Positions 20,900-33,742 of a stretch of DNA of 64,000 nucleotides are shown here, in pieces. The translations under genes were made by a program, and so were the position numbers. The stretch is from Prionace glauca (lineage: Eukaryota; Chordata; Chondrichthyes; Carcharhiniformes; Carcharhinidae), in contig CM075760.1 of the NCBI GenBank assembly GCA_037974335.1, positions 27,491,402 through 27,555,401 of the forward strand, read 5' to 3'. The number at the start of each line of letters is the position of its first letter. Position 1 is the stretch's first letter. The notes under the pieces are model-generated. The model had not been told where the DNA came from and did no database searches. It saw only the letters and a program-made list of their open reading frames with translations.

Positions 20900-23550
20900 G
20901 GTGAAAATAATTACTATCTTTCTGAACTTTTTTTAATATTCTCCTTATTCGGTCCAATATCATTAATTACTCAGCACTGTCTCAGTTCATGTCTAAGAAG
21001 TTCCGATATCAGTAAAACTGCGAGACACTGCCTCAGTTTTATTCTCCTTGACAATGTCATTTTTAAAACTGTTTCTTTCACGGGATATGGGTCTCATTGG
21101 AATTTGGCATTTGACCATCCCCACGTGGCACTCGGCACTAACTCATTACTATTTTCTTGAAGCAGGCCCCTGTTTATATTAAACTACAGCCTGGCTCTGT
21201 TAATACTCTGCTAGACCAGAGCTCAGTTTACATTGCACACGGCATTCTCTCTGGTTATGTAATATTTGATACTCACCCTGTGTATATATTTCACTGTGCC
21301 AATTTTGTTCCTACGCTTAACTATGCCTCTCTTTGAATTAGGTTTGTTTTACTCCACGGTTTTGTGAGATGAAGAGATAATATGTTGGGATAAAAAAGAT
21401 TGCTATCAGGCAAGATCCAGAAACGGGCAATATTGGATCACCAGTATTTTATTGTGCTGTAATTTTCTTTGTTTTTTTGTTCTTCATTGACAGTACATGC
21501 TACACAGGACTTGATATCCACTTTCACTGCAGTCAGCAGAAGTAGATTTCAGATTTCTTTTCCAGTGTCCAAAACCTCACACGGTTTGCCCTTGCAGAAG
21601 GATGCAGAGAATTGTGTTCTCCCAGCCACTTTAATCATTACTGGCATTGACCAGTGCAGTAAAAACTGAGACCATGTCTAATACAATATAAACGTGGATA
21701 TGGACAATTGCAGAAATAAGATTGCATCTACTTTGATACAAACAGAGAGAGATCTACATTAATGTAAACAGAGATAATGTCTAGTTTAATATAAACAGAA
21801 ACATGGTGACATACAATATAGTAAAAAGTCTGACAACACCAGGTTTTAGTCCAACCGATTTATTCGATAATATTCAATAACAATATAAGCAGGGACAGCG
21901 TCTAATTTAGTACAGACAGATAATATATCCAATTAACTATGTGCAAAGACAGACAACATAACATTCTACATGCAAGGTAGAAAGAGTTAGGATCCAGTGG
22001 AAAATAAACGAAGGCATGGCTCATAATACGAGCTGACACAGGGTAAATTTACTGTAATATAAAGATACTGGTTCAATCCCCATGAAATTTGTAAAGACGG
22101 CCAACTCTCCCATCAAAATCTTACAGGACAGGAGTAACATGGGGTTCGCTGCAGAATGCAAAGTCCCCTCTGTACTGGCAAATTAATAACTCCCAAAGAA
22201 GGAATAGCATGAGTGAAATGCAAAGTGAATCTCCCTCTAAACTGTCCAATTCAAACATTCTCACAACAGTAAACTCCGTCTACAAATCTTTTCAAACAAA
22301 ATTAAGGCAGAAAGAGCATGGACACTCTTCTATGTAAAAACTCTCCTGCACTCTTCCTTCAGAGATCCAGGAGGCAGGTTTAAATTAGTGTTAGGTCTCG
22401 AGGAAAGAGCCGTCCATACATTTCCACAAAACACACCCAAGGTCATGTACAGCAGAGATTAAATACGGATTACATCTTCCCTGATAAAGATATATCAACA
22501 TTCATAAATCAGAAATGATGAGTTTGGACGCCGCGTAAATGTTCCTCTACACTGTCCAGTCAAATACTCCAAGGACAGGGACAACACCGGCTAAATATAG
22601 GGAAAGATTCCACATTGAATCCTTATCCGAGGTTAGGTGCAGAAGAAAATGTTTCAAGCATTTCAAGATCATTGATTTCTCAAGAGATCTTTTAGACTAA
22701 ATCTCACTCACAGATTCCAATTTATTGAATTATATTCTTTTAGAAACCTGTACCTGTGGCTGAGAGAACACATTGGGCAGACATTGACTTTATGCTGTGG
22801 AGTGAAGACGATGAACCATCGTGGAGAGACAAGACACAGAACCAGACAGGAGAAAGACAGAGAGAGAGATGAAACACAGGGCATTTCCATGAACACATTT
22901 GCCATTTTATTTCGGGATCAGAAGGATTATTTCCTAATTCTGAACATAGATATCATCATGATATTTTTCCTCACATAACTGATGAATAAAGAATGGTGAA
23001 AAACAACCATTACTGGAATCCGTTGATTGATTTGCATGGTTCTCTCTATTTCTGTGCTGTGTTGGTGGGGAAATATTTGTTGTGTTTTTGTCAGTCAACA
23101 ATCTCATTTAGAATTACTATTCTTGTATTTATTTACATAAATACCTCACTGTTTACAATGAAATGTTCATGACAGAAAAACCAGATAAACCGTCACTTAC
23201 TGATCAGTTTCAACTCAAAATAGCGATTTATTTTAAGAATTTTAACAGTTGGTTCAAAATGAATAAAAACTTTTTGAACATACATTACACCAGTTGTATT
23301 TAATTAAAATAAAATGGTACATTTCATTTCAGAATTAGTTCTGAAAGTTCTGATGTCACAATTAATAAAGTATCTGTGAATAGGCTGATATTCCACTGAA
23401 TGATAATCTGATTGAGGATTTAATCTGTTTAAACTAGACAAGTTAAATTAAAAAAACAAATCTGATGTCTGAAATATTCCTTCACAAATAGTGATCACAC
23501 TCACATGAGGGAAGCGTAAAAATGTGGTTATCACTAAGAGATACGATTAT
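20900..23550. other. AT-rich intergenic stretch
   Basis: No gene found. Within it, 21,650-21,815 shows degenerate periodic sequence of the 'atataaacagagac' type, and 21,815-21,875 (aaaaagtctgacaacaccag) is a short piece of the Penelope-like 3' module. The remaining stretch to 23,550 shows nothing I can name. Confidence 0.5.
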
Positions 23551-23551
23551 T

Positions 23552-24032
23552 TTTGCTCCCTCACAGGCGACAGGGAAGCGGGTTCGATTCTAACATTGGG
23601 TGACTGTGTGTGGTTTTCACATTCTATCCATATCCATGTGAGTTCCCTCCGAGTGCTCCAGTTTCCTTCCACAGTCCCAGGATGTGCAGGTTAGGTGGAT
23701 TGGCTATGATAAATTGCCCCTCAGCGCCCAATGATGTGCAAATTAGAATCATAGAATCCCTACAGTGCAGAAGTAGAGCATTTGGTTCATCAAGTCTGCT
23801 ATCCGGCAGAGCATCCTTCCCAGGCCCAATGTAAATTGTCTATGCTAAATTTCCTGTTAGTGTCCAATAATGTGTAGGTTCGGGGGATTAGCCTGTGAAT
23901 ATGTGTGGTTGCGGGGATCGGATGAACGCTTGCCTAGGTAGGATGCTCTGCTGGAGAGTCCGCTGCAGAGTTATTGGACCGAATGACCATGTTGAACTGT
24001 AGGGATTCTACGATTTTATGCTCCTATGATCA
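23552..24032 (+). mobile_element. tRNA-headed SINE with a nested fragment
   Basis: Plus-strand SINE with 'gcgggttcgattctaac', 'ccagtttccttccacagtcc' and 'gattggctatgataaattgc', continuing at about 23,860 with 'ataatgtgtaggttcggggg' and a tail ending at about 24,030. A minus-strand SINE piece (aatcatagaatccctacagt, from 23,750) splits it. The order shows the inner copy arrived later. Confidence 0.65.
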
Positions 24033-24701
24033 GGCAGAGGAGTGATTATATTCACATTAATCTCAGCGATTCCAAAGTATTACAAATTATGGGGAACTTG
24101 AATGTATAGAACATTTTACCCGACCTCATGTCGTCCCAAAGTTCTTAAAACTCACTGATGTACCTTCGCTGAATTTAGTCGCTGTTCTCATGTTGTAACT
24201 AACCAGGTAAGTTGCGTACCAGAAACTCACACACACCCAGAGGTGATAAATGGCCAACAAATTTGCGATTTTATTTGACAAATGAGGATTTGGGTAGGAT
24301 ATTGGACAGAACAGACTTGCTGTTCATAAATATATCAAGAGATTTTACATCCTGGCATTGATGTTAAATACGAATCTGGTTCTCTCTCTCTGATGATGTC
24401 CATTGAGATGCTGAGTAGCACTGTTGCTGTTTTAGATTTCCGGAATCTGCAGCAATTTGCACTGATTTTATTGAATCTCTGGATGCGAGCGTCACTGGCA
24501 AAGCTAACATTAATTGGTGATCGTGAACCATCTTGCTGAAACCTGCCCTCTGGATGGGTGACGTTCCACTGCAGGTTTAATACAACTAGGTGGCTTTCTC
24601 GGATATTTCAGTGGTGGTGAAGGGTTATTTTCATGACATGGAACTGGAGTCTGTGTAGGACAGACAGGGGAAAGATAGGAATACTCGGTTTATAGTTATT
24701 T

Positions 24702-25113
24702 GCAAAGAGAAGATGTTGTTTGAAGTATAAAAACAATTCTGTAGATTCTGGAATTCAAACCCAAAGAGAAAATGCTGGAAAATCTCAGCAGGCCTGGCAA
24801 TATTTGTAAGGAGAGGGAACAGCTGACGTTTCGAGTGCAGATGTCCTGAGACTGTCCAGCATTTTCTCTTCACGTAGTTTTAAGTGTCTTTGGGTGGAAT
24901 AAATTGATTCTGAATCTCTGGGGCGGAGGAATTGTGGGTTGATCCAAGACTATCAAACTGAAGGAGAGACTATAAACACTATCAGGGACTGGTCGGACCC
25001 AGACCATCCAGTTGCTGCCCATATTGAACATTTTGTCTTTACAGCTCAGTCTCAGGGAGCCTCAGGGATGCCCGGTTTCTGCCTCTGGCTGAGTCAACAC
25101 AACCTCCGATTCG
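24702..25113 (-). pseudogene. Broken heavy-chain V segment
   Basis: Matches the V exon on the same strand. 24,702-24,727 (aaagagaagatgttgtttga) corresponds to 16,502-16,525. After an insertion, 24,880-25,113 corresponds to 16,525-16,753, ending in 'cggtttctgcctctggctga' and 'gtcaacacaac', the DVVLTQPEA start. The part encoding YYC-A-R and the recombination signal is absent, framework codons are shifted, and the leader intron is interrupted at about 25,115-25,405. Intron sequence resumes at 25,405-25,490 (attgattgctgacactggaa). No leader exon, D, J or C was found with it. It cannot make a V domain. It shows that a second V unit once existed here. Confidence 0.85.
24728..24880. mobile_element. 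Repeat inserted in the broken V segment
   Basis: Carries 'gaaaatgctggaaaatctca' and 'gcaggcctggcaatatttg', the same family as the inverted pair at 20,035-20,525. The V-like match stops at its left border and resumes at its right border. Confidence 0.6.
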
Positions 25114-25114
25114 A

Positions 25115-25405
25115 CACTTTACAAAAAAACTATGAAAAGAAAACACACCTCACCCCGGACACACTCTGTAACCTTTTTCCATCGGGAACTAGGTAAAAAA
25201 CAACGTCTGAAGACACTACAAACCGACTCAGAAACAATTTCTTTACAGCTGCAATCAGATTTTTGAATGGATCTACCTCGCATTAAATTGATATTTTTCT
25301 AGACCCGAGCTATGACTGCAACATAATATTCTTCACTCTCTCCCTTCCTTCTCTGTGCATGGTATGCTCCGTCTGTATAGTGCGCAAGACTGTATATATC
25401 AAAAA
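25115..25405 (+). mobile_element. Non-LTR retrotransposon 3' fragment
   Basis: Contains 'ctctgtaacctttttccatc', 'gatttttgaatggatctacc' and 'tagtgcgcaagactgtata', a common 3' terminal module of a vertebrate LINE. It is inserted in the leader intron of the broken V segment. The family was not determined. Confidence 0.55.
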
Positions 25406-26129
25406 AACCGAGGATTATTCCCAGTGAATTGATTGCTGACACTGGAATATTCAAGACACAGACGAACACTGAGGCAGAAAGAGTGAGATCCACTGGAACG
25501 TCTCTGCTAGTCCAAAAGGTGAAATTATATTTGAGCCTCTGTTATGGAGAGAAAAACAATTTGATTGTAAATCGAGTCCCTTAATTCTGCAACCCCTTCA
25601 GAAGAGAATAGACATAAAGAAGATGACATGACCTTATCAGGGTAAAAACGTCAGTCTGATATGCACATTGCAGCAACAATATAATCCATTTGAAGAATTA
25701 TTATCGATTTAAGTAACTAATTGCGACAATGATTTTATTTCAGGTGTGGGTAGCTGTCACTGAAATTTGGGACTGGATACAAAAAGGAGGGAAGAAATGG
25801 CCTCATGTTATAGAGAGGCAATTAATGCACAAACTTAACTAATGTTCTCAGGACCCGACTTCGAATCCCACCACCACAGATGGTGGGATTTAAATTCAGT
25901 AAAAAAAAGTGTCTGGAAATAAGAATTCACTTACGGTCAAGATATCATTGTCGATTGTGTAAAAACCTACCTGCTTCACGAATGTATTTTAGAGAAGGGA
26001 ATCTGCCGTCCTTACCTGGTCTGGCCTATGTGTGATCCAAGAGCCACAGCAATGTGATTGGCTCTCACTGTCCTCGGACAAGAAGTAGGCAATAAATTCT
26101 GAACAGTCAAAGGTGCCCATGTCCATAGA

Positions 26130-26425
26130 ATCATTACAGAGCAGAAGAAGGCCTTTTGGCCTATCAGGCCCAAACCCACAACATTCCCACCTAAGTCTAT
26201 CCCCATCACCCCACGGATATTCCCTGCAAATTCTCCTGACACGATTGGACAATTCATCATCGTGGATCAACCTATGTGGCATATCCTTGAACAATGTGAG
26301 TAAATGAGCAGGCAATTGGAGAATATGCAGACTCCACACAGACAGACCCAAACCGGGAGTTGAACCCGGGTCCCTGGCGCTTTGAGGCAGAAACCCTAAC
26401 ATATATGCCACCGTGCCACCCACAA
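26130..26425 (-). mobile_element. tRNA-headed SINE
   Basis: Minus-strand copy. The tail end 'agaatcattacagagcagaa' is at 26,130 and the head with 'gagttgaacccgggtccctg' and 'atgccaccgtgccaccc' is at 26,425. Absent at the matching place in duplication copy 1, so it arrived after that duplication. Confidence 0.75.
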
Positions 26426-28017
26426 ATTAATTCAAAAAGGACAATCCTCATGTGATGCAATATTACACGTTAGATTTCCCCAACGGCTCCTTTACCCTGT
26501 GAAAATTAACACTGAAAGAAAACTGGTGGACTTATAATTAATTGAGCTGACAGGGAAACATGACATCGACATCAACCTTTGACAGAGAATTTATAGAATC
26601 CGAACGGACACGGTGATCAGGAAAGTTCTTTGTCAACATCCAAATCATTGCTGCTCATTATTTTGGCCACCGGCTGTAGAACATTCACTGGTAGTGGGAA
26701 CTCAGGATATTAGGACTTTGTGGCATATTGCACAATATCACAAAAATAAATGTTTTGTCTTCCACTAAACCAGGCCGTTTCTTCACTCATTGGCAGCTAT
26801 GAGAGCGACTGTTAAATAATCGAAATCAGATTATGCTGGACAACAGAACATGGTGCTGATCAGGGATAAGAGAGGTTGTCTTTTTAAAGAGGTGCAGAAC
26901 GCTTAGAATATTCCAGGTATCTGCGCTTTTCAAGACAATTGTATGATTTTATTTTACTTTTAATTATTTTCATTTTGGGGCCATTGCACTGATCTCATTG
27001 GACTTTGGGGGTGGGTAGGTCAAAATCTCTTCCTTGCAGGTCATGAAGTTACTCACAAAGTGGCTTTCATTGTTGGAAGGATATTTATTTGGAAGTTATG
27101 CAAATGAAATAGCATCTGGCCAATTTACTTGTTCCCCATACTGTTTAATCACAGTGCAGCCCTTTAAAATATTTGCTTGGAAGGAATACCTTTTAAAAAC
27201 CTTTCTTTATTATGGGAATCAAGCATTTATTGTATAACTGGATAAGTCCCATTTAATCCTTACATATTCGCGCTAATCTGTCCCACGCAGTATTTGGCAG
27301 CAGTCCAACCTGCTGCCAACTGCCCGAAGATATTTACAGGAAGCATCTGACGGTGTTTGTTCAGTAAGTCAAAGATCTGTTTCCTCAGTACTGAACAGTT
27401 GGCTGCAAGCCAACCTCAAACTCTTAGCATTGTCAATAGAGCCTATTTATAAACAAATCTGCCCAGCAACAACTCGAGGCAACTTAATTATTATTTTTTA
27501 AAGCTGTGAACCTACATGAATGCTTCCCATTTCATTGGAAAAAAAGCTACCCAGATTCTCTGGCACCTTGTTAGTAACAATGATGATCTCTCCAACCCAA
27601 CGAAACACTGTGATGGATGGATAGAAATAAATACAGGCAGATTGTGAGTGTTGATTCAGAGAGGTGATATATCTTATATTGCATAAACATGTAGGCTGGT
27701 GTTTTATTTCACTTTATTCTTCCATGGGACGTGGGGGTCTCTGGAAAGAACAACATTGATTTCCTGTGCTTAATTCCTTTTCAGCTGAGTGGTGTGTTAG
27801 GGCATCTCAGAAGGCATTGCCCAGTTATATACATGACGGTCCATCTTGAGTTACACCTTGCTGAGGCCAAGTAGGGATGGCAGATGTCCTTCACTGGGGA
27901 ATCAGAGGGTTATCTCGTCGCTATCAGTATGAATCAAAATTTATTGATTGAATTCAAATTCCACCTGCTGCCATGGTCGGATTTAATCTCAATTTAATTT
28001 AATTTAATTTAATTCCG

Positions 28018-28570
28018 GAGATTCACCACCCTTTGAGTGAAGAAGTTCCTCCTCAACTCCATTCTAAACTGCTGCCCCCCCTTATCTTGAGGATGTGCCC
28101 TCTAGTCCTGCTATCCTTTCTGAGCGGAAAGAATCTCTCTACCTCTACCCTAACCATCCCCTTCATTATCTTATGCGTCTCTATAAGATCCTCCCTCATC
28201 CTTCTAAATTCCAACGAGTACAGACCCAGTCTATTCAGCCTCTCTTCAAAGTTCAACCCCCTCATCTCCGGTATCAGCCTAGTGAACCTCCTCTGCATTC
28301 CCTCCAAGGCCAAAATATCCTTCCACAAGTGCAGCGACCAAAACTGCACACAGTACTCCAGCTGCGGCCTCACCAGTACCCTGTACAGTTGCAGCAAGAC
28401 CTCCCTGCTTTTATATTCTATCCCCATCGCTATAAAGGCCAGCATCCCATTCGCCTTCCTGATCACTTGCTGCACCTGCAGCCTGGGTTTTTGCGACTCA
28501 TGCACAAGAACCCCCAGGTCCCTCTGCACCGTAGCATGCTGCAGCTTTCCCCCCTAGAAATAGTAATCCC
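28018..28570 (-). mobile_element. CR1-type LINE 3' coding fragment
   Basis: Minus strand; a 158-residue frame (28,529-28,053) reads MQRDLGVLVHESQKPRLQVQ and later LVRPQLEYCVQFW and LEGMQRRFTRLIPEM, the C-terminal part of the CR1 reverse transcriptase. Truncated at both ends; its start matches the middle of the element at 32,497-33,600. Relatively young, with an open frame. Confidence 0.85.
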
Positions 28571-28859
28571 TCCCACTATTATTTATTTTTGAGAATTTAT
28601 TTATTTTTATTTATTTATTTTTGTGAATTTTTACTATTTATTTTTGTGAATGGAGAATTATTGGTAATATTGGCATCAGGCGATGACCACCTCCAAAAAG
28701 GGGGAATCTGACCGTTGCCCCTTGTCACCCAATGATATTACAACACTGAATCAACAACTATCAACATCTTCGAGGTTACCATTGGCTAATCGCTGTGTTA
28801 GCTGGGTATATACATGCCCCAGCTGGAATATCAGCTCAGCCTGCTGTGAGTAACCCACC

Positions 28860-29390
28860 CCCTAACTTCCCAAACCTGTGCACCACCTGCACGACACATA
28901 TTAGGGGACAAAATGGTTCTCTCCACTTACTCGAATAGGTACAGTTCAAGCAACATTCAAAAATCTTCATCCCATTCAGGCCAAAGCAGCCGGCTTGACA
29001 GGTATAGCATTTGCAAATGCTCACTCCCTTCACCACACAGAGCATCATTATGTACCATCTACAAGTTTCACTTCCGAACCTCACCAAGGCTCCTTAGGCA
29101 GCCACACGGTGGGTTGCTATTTGAAAGGACAGGGGTAACAGTTACCAGGAAATATCACCTATAAATTCCTCTCCAAGTCAGTCATATACCTGATGTGGAA
29201 ATATATCATCCTTCCATCACTGTCGCAGGACCGAGATCCTAGAACTCCCTGTGTAACAGGACCGTATGGGTATCTACACCACAGGATCTGCAGCAATTCA
29301 AGAAGGTAGCTTACCACCAGTTTACTAAAGGCAATGAGAAATAGGCAATAAATACTGACTAGGCCAGCAACGTCCATATCCCTTAAATTA
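28860..29390 (-). mobile_element. Unclassified shark interspersed repeat
   Basis: Same series of anchors as at 10,600-10,930: 'cctcaccaaggctccttagg', 'attcctctccaagtcagtca', 'gcagcaattcaagaaggtag', 'ggcaataaatactgactagg'. This is the longest copy in the window. Confidence 0.55.
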
Positions 29391-29399
29391 AAACATCAA

Positions 29400-30008
29400 C
29401 ATAGCAATATTTATGAATGGATGATAACTAATGAACGCAATTGGGTACCTTTGTAAATGGATGGCAATTGATGAAAATAAATATCAACTTTCTGAACATT
29501 TACCACCTCTTTCTCTGCCAGAAGATAGGTTCCGTTCCACAGGAGATTCATGATTCAGAAACATCACACTATCCAAAGACAAGGAAGAAGAAGAGACGGC
29601 AACATCTGTAGGTGTATCTCAATCATAACATTACGGGACAGGCCTTTGATAGGATGACAATTTTGTTACTCATCTGCTTGAAGACCGGGATTAACCTGAA
29701 GCGCAGTGTTTTGTTTATGTTGGGAGATGTACATATCATACTCATACATGGATGAATCTCAGTGAGACATTCGACACTAACATCAGGGCAGAGACTACAA
29801 CATTTGGGGGAACTAAGCTCTCCATCAAAAAATTCTCGGTCTCATTCATGACACAGAAAAGGACAATTTACAACAGAACTGATAGCCTCATGGACAACAC
29901 TTAGGGTTGAATCAACCTCTCAAAAATTGACCTCCTCAGTCATCAACAAATGTGAAATATGAAGAAAAGACACCAAGCTGAAATGAATAGAACAAAGATC
30001 AAAGAACA
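29400..30008. other. Intergenic stretch without recognisable content
   Basis: No gene, RNA or known repeat recognised on either strand. Confidence 0.4.
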
Positions 30009-30009
30009 A

Positions 30010-30270
30010 CACAACACGGGAATCAGGCCCTTCGGCCCAACGAGCCCGCGCCACCATCTTCACAATGTGTTTTTCCTCCTCCACCCTTGACCCGTGTCTA
30101 TGCTTATGGTACCCCCATTGGAAACCAGATTAAGGGGAGAATAATTTAGGGACAATTTGTTACACCAGTCAGCCTAATAACACTTCTTTGGGGTGTGGGA
30201 GGAAACCGGGACAGCCGGAGAAAACTCACGCAACCACAGGGAGAATGTGCAGTTTCCCACAGACACTGGC
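30010..30270 (-). mobile_element. SINE, diverged
   Basis: Minus strand. 'aggcccttcggcccaacgag' marks the tail and 'gtgggaggaaaccgggacag' followed by 'ggagaatgtgcagtttccca' marks the body; the tRNA-like head is not clear. Next to it, 30,270-30,500 is unassigned. Confidence 0.6.
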
Positions 30271-30499
30271 CCAAATCCATGTATCTGGACAACTAACGGT
30301 GATAGTCACTGAGCTGTTGTGGTGCCCATCTGTTGGTCCAGTTTTAAGCATACACAAACGACGCAAAGTACTAGGCCACTCTCGAAACATCCAAGAGCAG
30401 CCCACGCATGACCCACAGTGTGCATGCCCCTCGTTAGACAACAAGGTGGACCGACGCACATGCAGAGTAAAAGAGAAAAATATCAACACATGTAGCATT

Positions 30500-32495
30500 A
30501 GATTTCCAGGAACGTCCTGAGGCTCTGATCCTTATTTAAAACCGTCTCCTATAACCCTCCATCCTTATTTTGCTCATGTTTCTATATAAGTAAACCTTAA
30601 ACAATTCCAGCGTGCCTGCCTCCACCACCTTACTTGGCAGTGCATTCCATACCCCCACGACTCACTGTGTGAAAAACCTCCCTCTAGCATCCAAATTATA
30701 CTTCTCCCTCCTCACCTTAAGCCTGTGGCCCCTCGTGATATTTGTCTCCAATCAAGGAAAAAGCCTGCCACTGTTTACTCTATCTATACCCTTCATTATT
30801 TTATGCACTTCTATTAAATCCACCCTCAATCTCTGTCTTTCTAAGGAAAACAGCACCAGTTTACTCAATCTTTCCTCATAACCCAGTCCTTCCATACCAG
30901 GCAGCATCCTGGTAAACCTCCTCTGCACTCTCTCCAGGGTCTCCACGTCCTTCCGGTAGTAATGTGACCAGAACTAGACGCAGTAATCCAAATGCGGTAC
31001 AACCAACGTTCTGTACAACTGTAGCATTAGACGCCAGCTCTTGTACTCTATACCCCTTCCTATAAAGGCTAGCATTTCATAAACTTTCTTCGCAACCTTC
31101 TCCACCTTCAAAGACTTGTGAACTTGCACTCCCAGCTTCCTCTGCATTTCTATACTCTTAATAGGTCTACCCTTTATCATACAACTCCCCTCTACATTAT
31201 TCCTTCCAAAATGCATCACCTCGCATTTATCAGACTTAAATTCCACCTGCCATTTATCTGCCCAATATGCCAGCCTATCTATATCCTGCTGTATTGCCAG
31301 ACATTGCTCCTCACTGGCCACCAATCCAGCCATCTTTGTGTCATCTGCAAACTTGCTGATCACACCACGTATGCCCTCTTCCAAATTTTTTATATGTATT
31401 AAGAATAGAAGAGGTCCCAGTACTGAGCCCTGCAGCACACCACTAGTGACAGACCTCCAGCGAGAAAAAGACCCTTCCACTGCTACTCTCTGTCTCCTGT
31501 TAACTATCCAGTTTTCAATCCATCTAGATACTTGTGCCTGTATCCCATGAGCCTTAACCTTTTCAACCAACCCACCACGAGCGACTTTGTCAAACGCCTT
31601 ACTGAAATCCATATAGACGACATCAATGGTTCGTCCTTCATCAACGGTTTTTGTCACCTCCTCAAAAAATTCTACCAGATTCGTAAGGCAAGACCTCCCC
31701 TTAACAAAGCCATGCTGCGTATCCCTCATCACATCGCAACGCTCCAAATGCTTATACATCCTACCCCTTAGAATTTTTTCCAACAACTTTCCTACCACTG
31801 ACGTCAAACTCACTGGCCTATAATTACCAGGGTTATCCCTACTGCCCTTTTTAAACAGCGGTACCACATTATCTACCCTCGAGCCCTCTGGGACCTCACC
31901 TGCGTCCAAAGAAGAGACAAAGATTTGCGTCAGCGGCCCAACAATTTCATCTCTTACCTCCCTAAGCAGCCTGGGATAAATGCCATCTGGCCCCGGAGTT
32001 TTATCAGTCCTTATGCTGCCTAAAAACCATAGCACTTCCTCCCTTGTAATGGATATTTCTTTCAACTGGTCTACAGCTCCCTCCAAGACAGTACAAGACA
32101 CCAAGCCCCTCTCCTTCGTGAATACCGACGCAAAGTATTCATTTAGGATGTCTCCCATTCCCTCAGACTCTATGCACAGTTCCTCTCCTCTGTCCCGAAG
32201 AGGACCGATTTTCCCTCTAACCACCCTATTGTTCCTAATGTAAGAGTAAAATGCCTTTGGATTTTCCTTAATCCTATCCGTCAAAGTCATTTCATGCCCC
32301 CCTTTCGCCCTTCTAACTCCCCGTTCGAGCTCCCTCATACTCTCTTTGTATTCTTCCAGTGCTCTCTCCGTTCCCAGTTGCTTAGACATAACATACGCCT
32401 CTCTCTTCTTCCTGACCAAGTCCTCAATATCCCCTGTAATCCACAGCTCTCCAATCCTACCTTTTCCATCCTTCCTCTTTACCGGCACATGACTT
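30500..32495 (-). mobile_element. CR1-type LINE with long reverse transcriptase frame
   Basis: Minus strand, 5'-truncated. A 504-residue frame (32,488-30,974) covers the reverse transcriptase: TPGPDGIYPRLL, NYRPVSLTSVVGKLLEKIL, motif A VVYMDFSKAFDKV, motif B SGVLQGSVLGPLLF, motif C FADDTK, then VPHLDYCV. An in-frame TAG follows YCV, after which the family's RVQRRFTRMLPGMEG segment continues (30,946-30,752). The endonuclease half is missing. Motif B has L in place of the usual P of PQGS. The element's 5' end abuts the 3' end of the next LINE at 32,496. Not active, because of truncation and the stop. Confidence 0.92.
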
Positions 32496-32496
32496 T

Positions 32497-33600
32497 AAGA
32501 ACATAAGAACATAAGAAATAAGAGCAGGAGTAGGCCATCTAGCCCTTCGAGCCTGCCCAGCCATTCAATAAGATCATGGCTGATCTGCCGTGGCTCATTT
32601 CCACATTCCCGCCCTCTCCCCATAACCCTTAATCCCCTCTCTTATCAAAAACCCATCAACCCGCGTCTTAAAAATACTTAACAAGGTAGCCTCCACCACT
32701 TCAACAGGCAGAGAATTCCAGAGATTCACCACCCTCTGAGTGAAGAAGTTTCTCCTCAACTCCGTTCTAAAGCGCCCCCCCTTTATCTTGAGGCTGTGCC
32801 CCCTAGTCCTATTATCCTTTCTGAGCAGGACGAGTCTCTCCACGTCTATCCTATCCATCCCATTCATCATCTTATAAGTCTCAATGAGATCGCCCCTCAT
32901 TCTTCTAAACTCTAACGAGTACAAGCCTAGTTTAGTCAGCCTCTCCGCATAGCTCAACCCCCTCAACTCCGGCGTCAGCCGAGTAAACCTCCTCTGCACT
33001 CCCTCCAAGGCCAAAATATCCTTCCGTAAGTATGGCGCCCAAAACTGCACAGTACTCCAGCCTCACCAACGCTCTATACAGCCGCAGCAAGACCTCCCTA
33101 CTTTTGTATTCAATCCCCCTCGCTATGAAGGCCAGCATCCCATTCGCCTTCCTGATCACCTGCTACACCTGAAAGCTGGGTTTTTGCGACTCATGCACAA
33201 GGACCCCGAGGTCCCTCTGCACCGTCGCCTGCTGCAGTTTTTCGCCACGTAAGTGACAATCCTTCCTACCATTATTCCTACCAAAGTGGACCACCTCGCA
33301 CTTGCCAACATTAAATTCCATTTGCCATTTCCTGGCCTCTTCGCCCAGCCTATCTAGATCCTTCTGCAGACTCTCCACACCCTCCGCGCAATTTGCCTTT
33401 CCTCCAATCTTGGTGTCATCAGCAAATTTCGGCACCATACACTCCGTTCCCTCATCCAGATCATCTATATAAATGGTAAAAAGCTGAGGCCCCAGCACCG
33501 ACCCCTGAGGCACTCCACTAGTCACCATCCGCCAATCCGAAAAGCATCCATTGACTCCCACTCTCTGCCTCCTATTTGACAACCAACCAACTTTCCTGCA
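32497..33600 (-). mobile_element. Second CR1-type LINE, 5'-truncated
   Basis: Minus strand. The 3' end starts with repeated 'aagaacat' units and 'ggagtaggccatctagccct'. Coding pieces: SGVPQGSVLGPQLF and KFADDTKIGGKA (33,582-33,163), then FIARGIEYKSREVLL and VQRRFTRLTPELRGLSY (33,159-32,595), ending with FFTQRVVNLWNSLPVEV. Truncated within motif B. Frame changes separate the pieces. It is a different subfamily from the element at 30,500-32,495, and close to 28,018-28,570. Confidence 0.9.
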
Positions 33601-33742
33601 ACCTTTTCAGTTTTCCCTTGAAAGCCTCCCACTTGCCTACCGTGGACATGTGATTACTATAATTCTAACTTTTGTATTGGAAATGGAAGGATGCCGGTTT
33701 TAATTGTGATGTTGATTTGTAAACTACATGACATTTATCAGA

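Larger units (their letters stand above)
25650..29400. repeat. Upstream block, copy 2 of a segmental duplication
   Basis: Second copy of the block at 17,360-20,830, same orientation. It has been lengthened and shortened by insertions: a SINE at 26,130-26,425, a LINE 3' end at 28,018-28,570, and simple (TTTAA)n and (TTTA)n repeats around 27,985-28,015 and 28,575-28,650. No intact gene is present. Confidence 0.8.

Noticed and set aside
28033-28592. Plus-strand frames of 165-174 residues
   Set aside because: Antisense shadows of the LINE reverse transcriptase on the minus strand.
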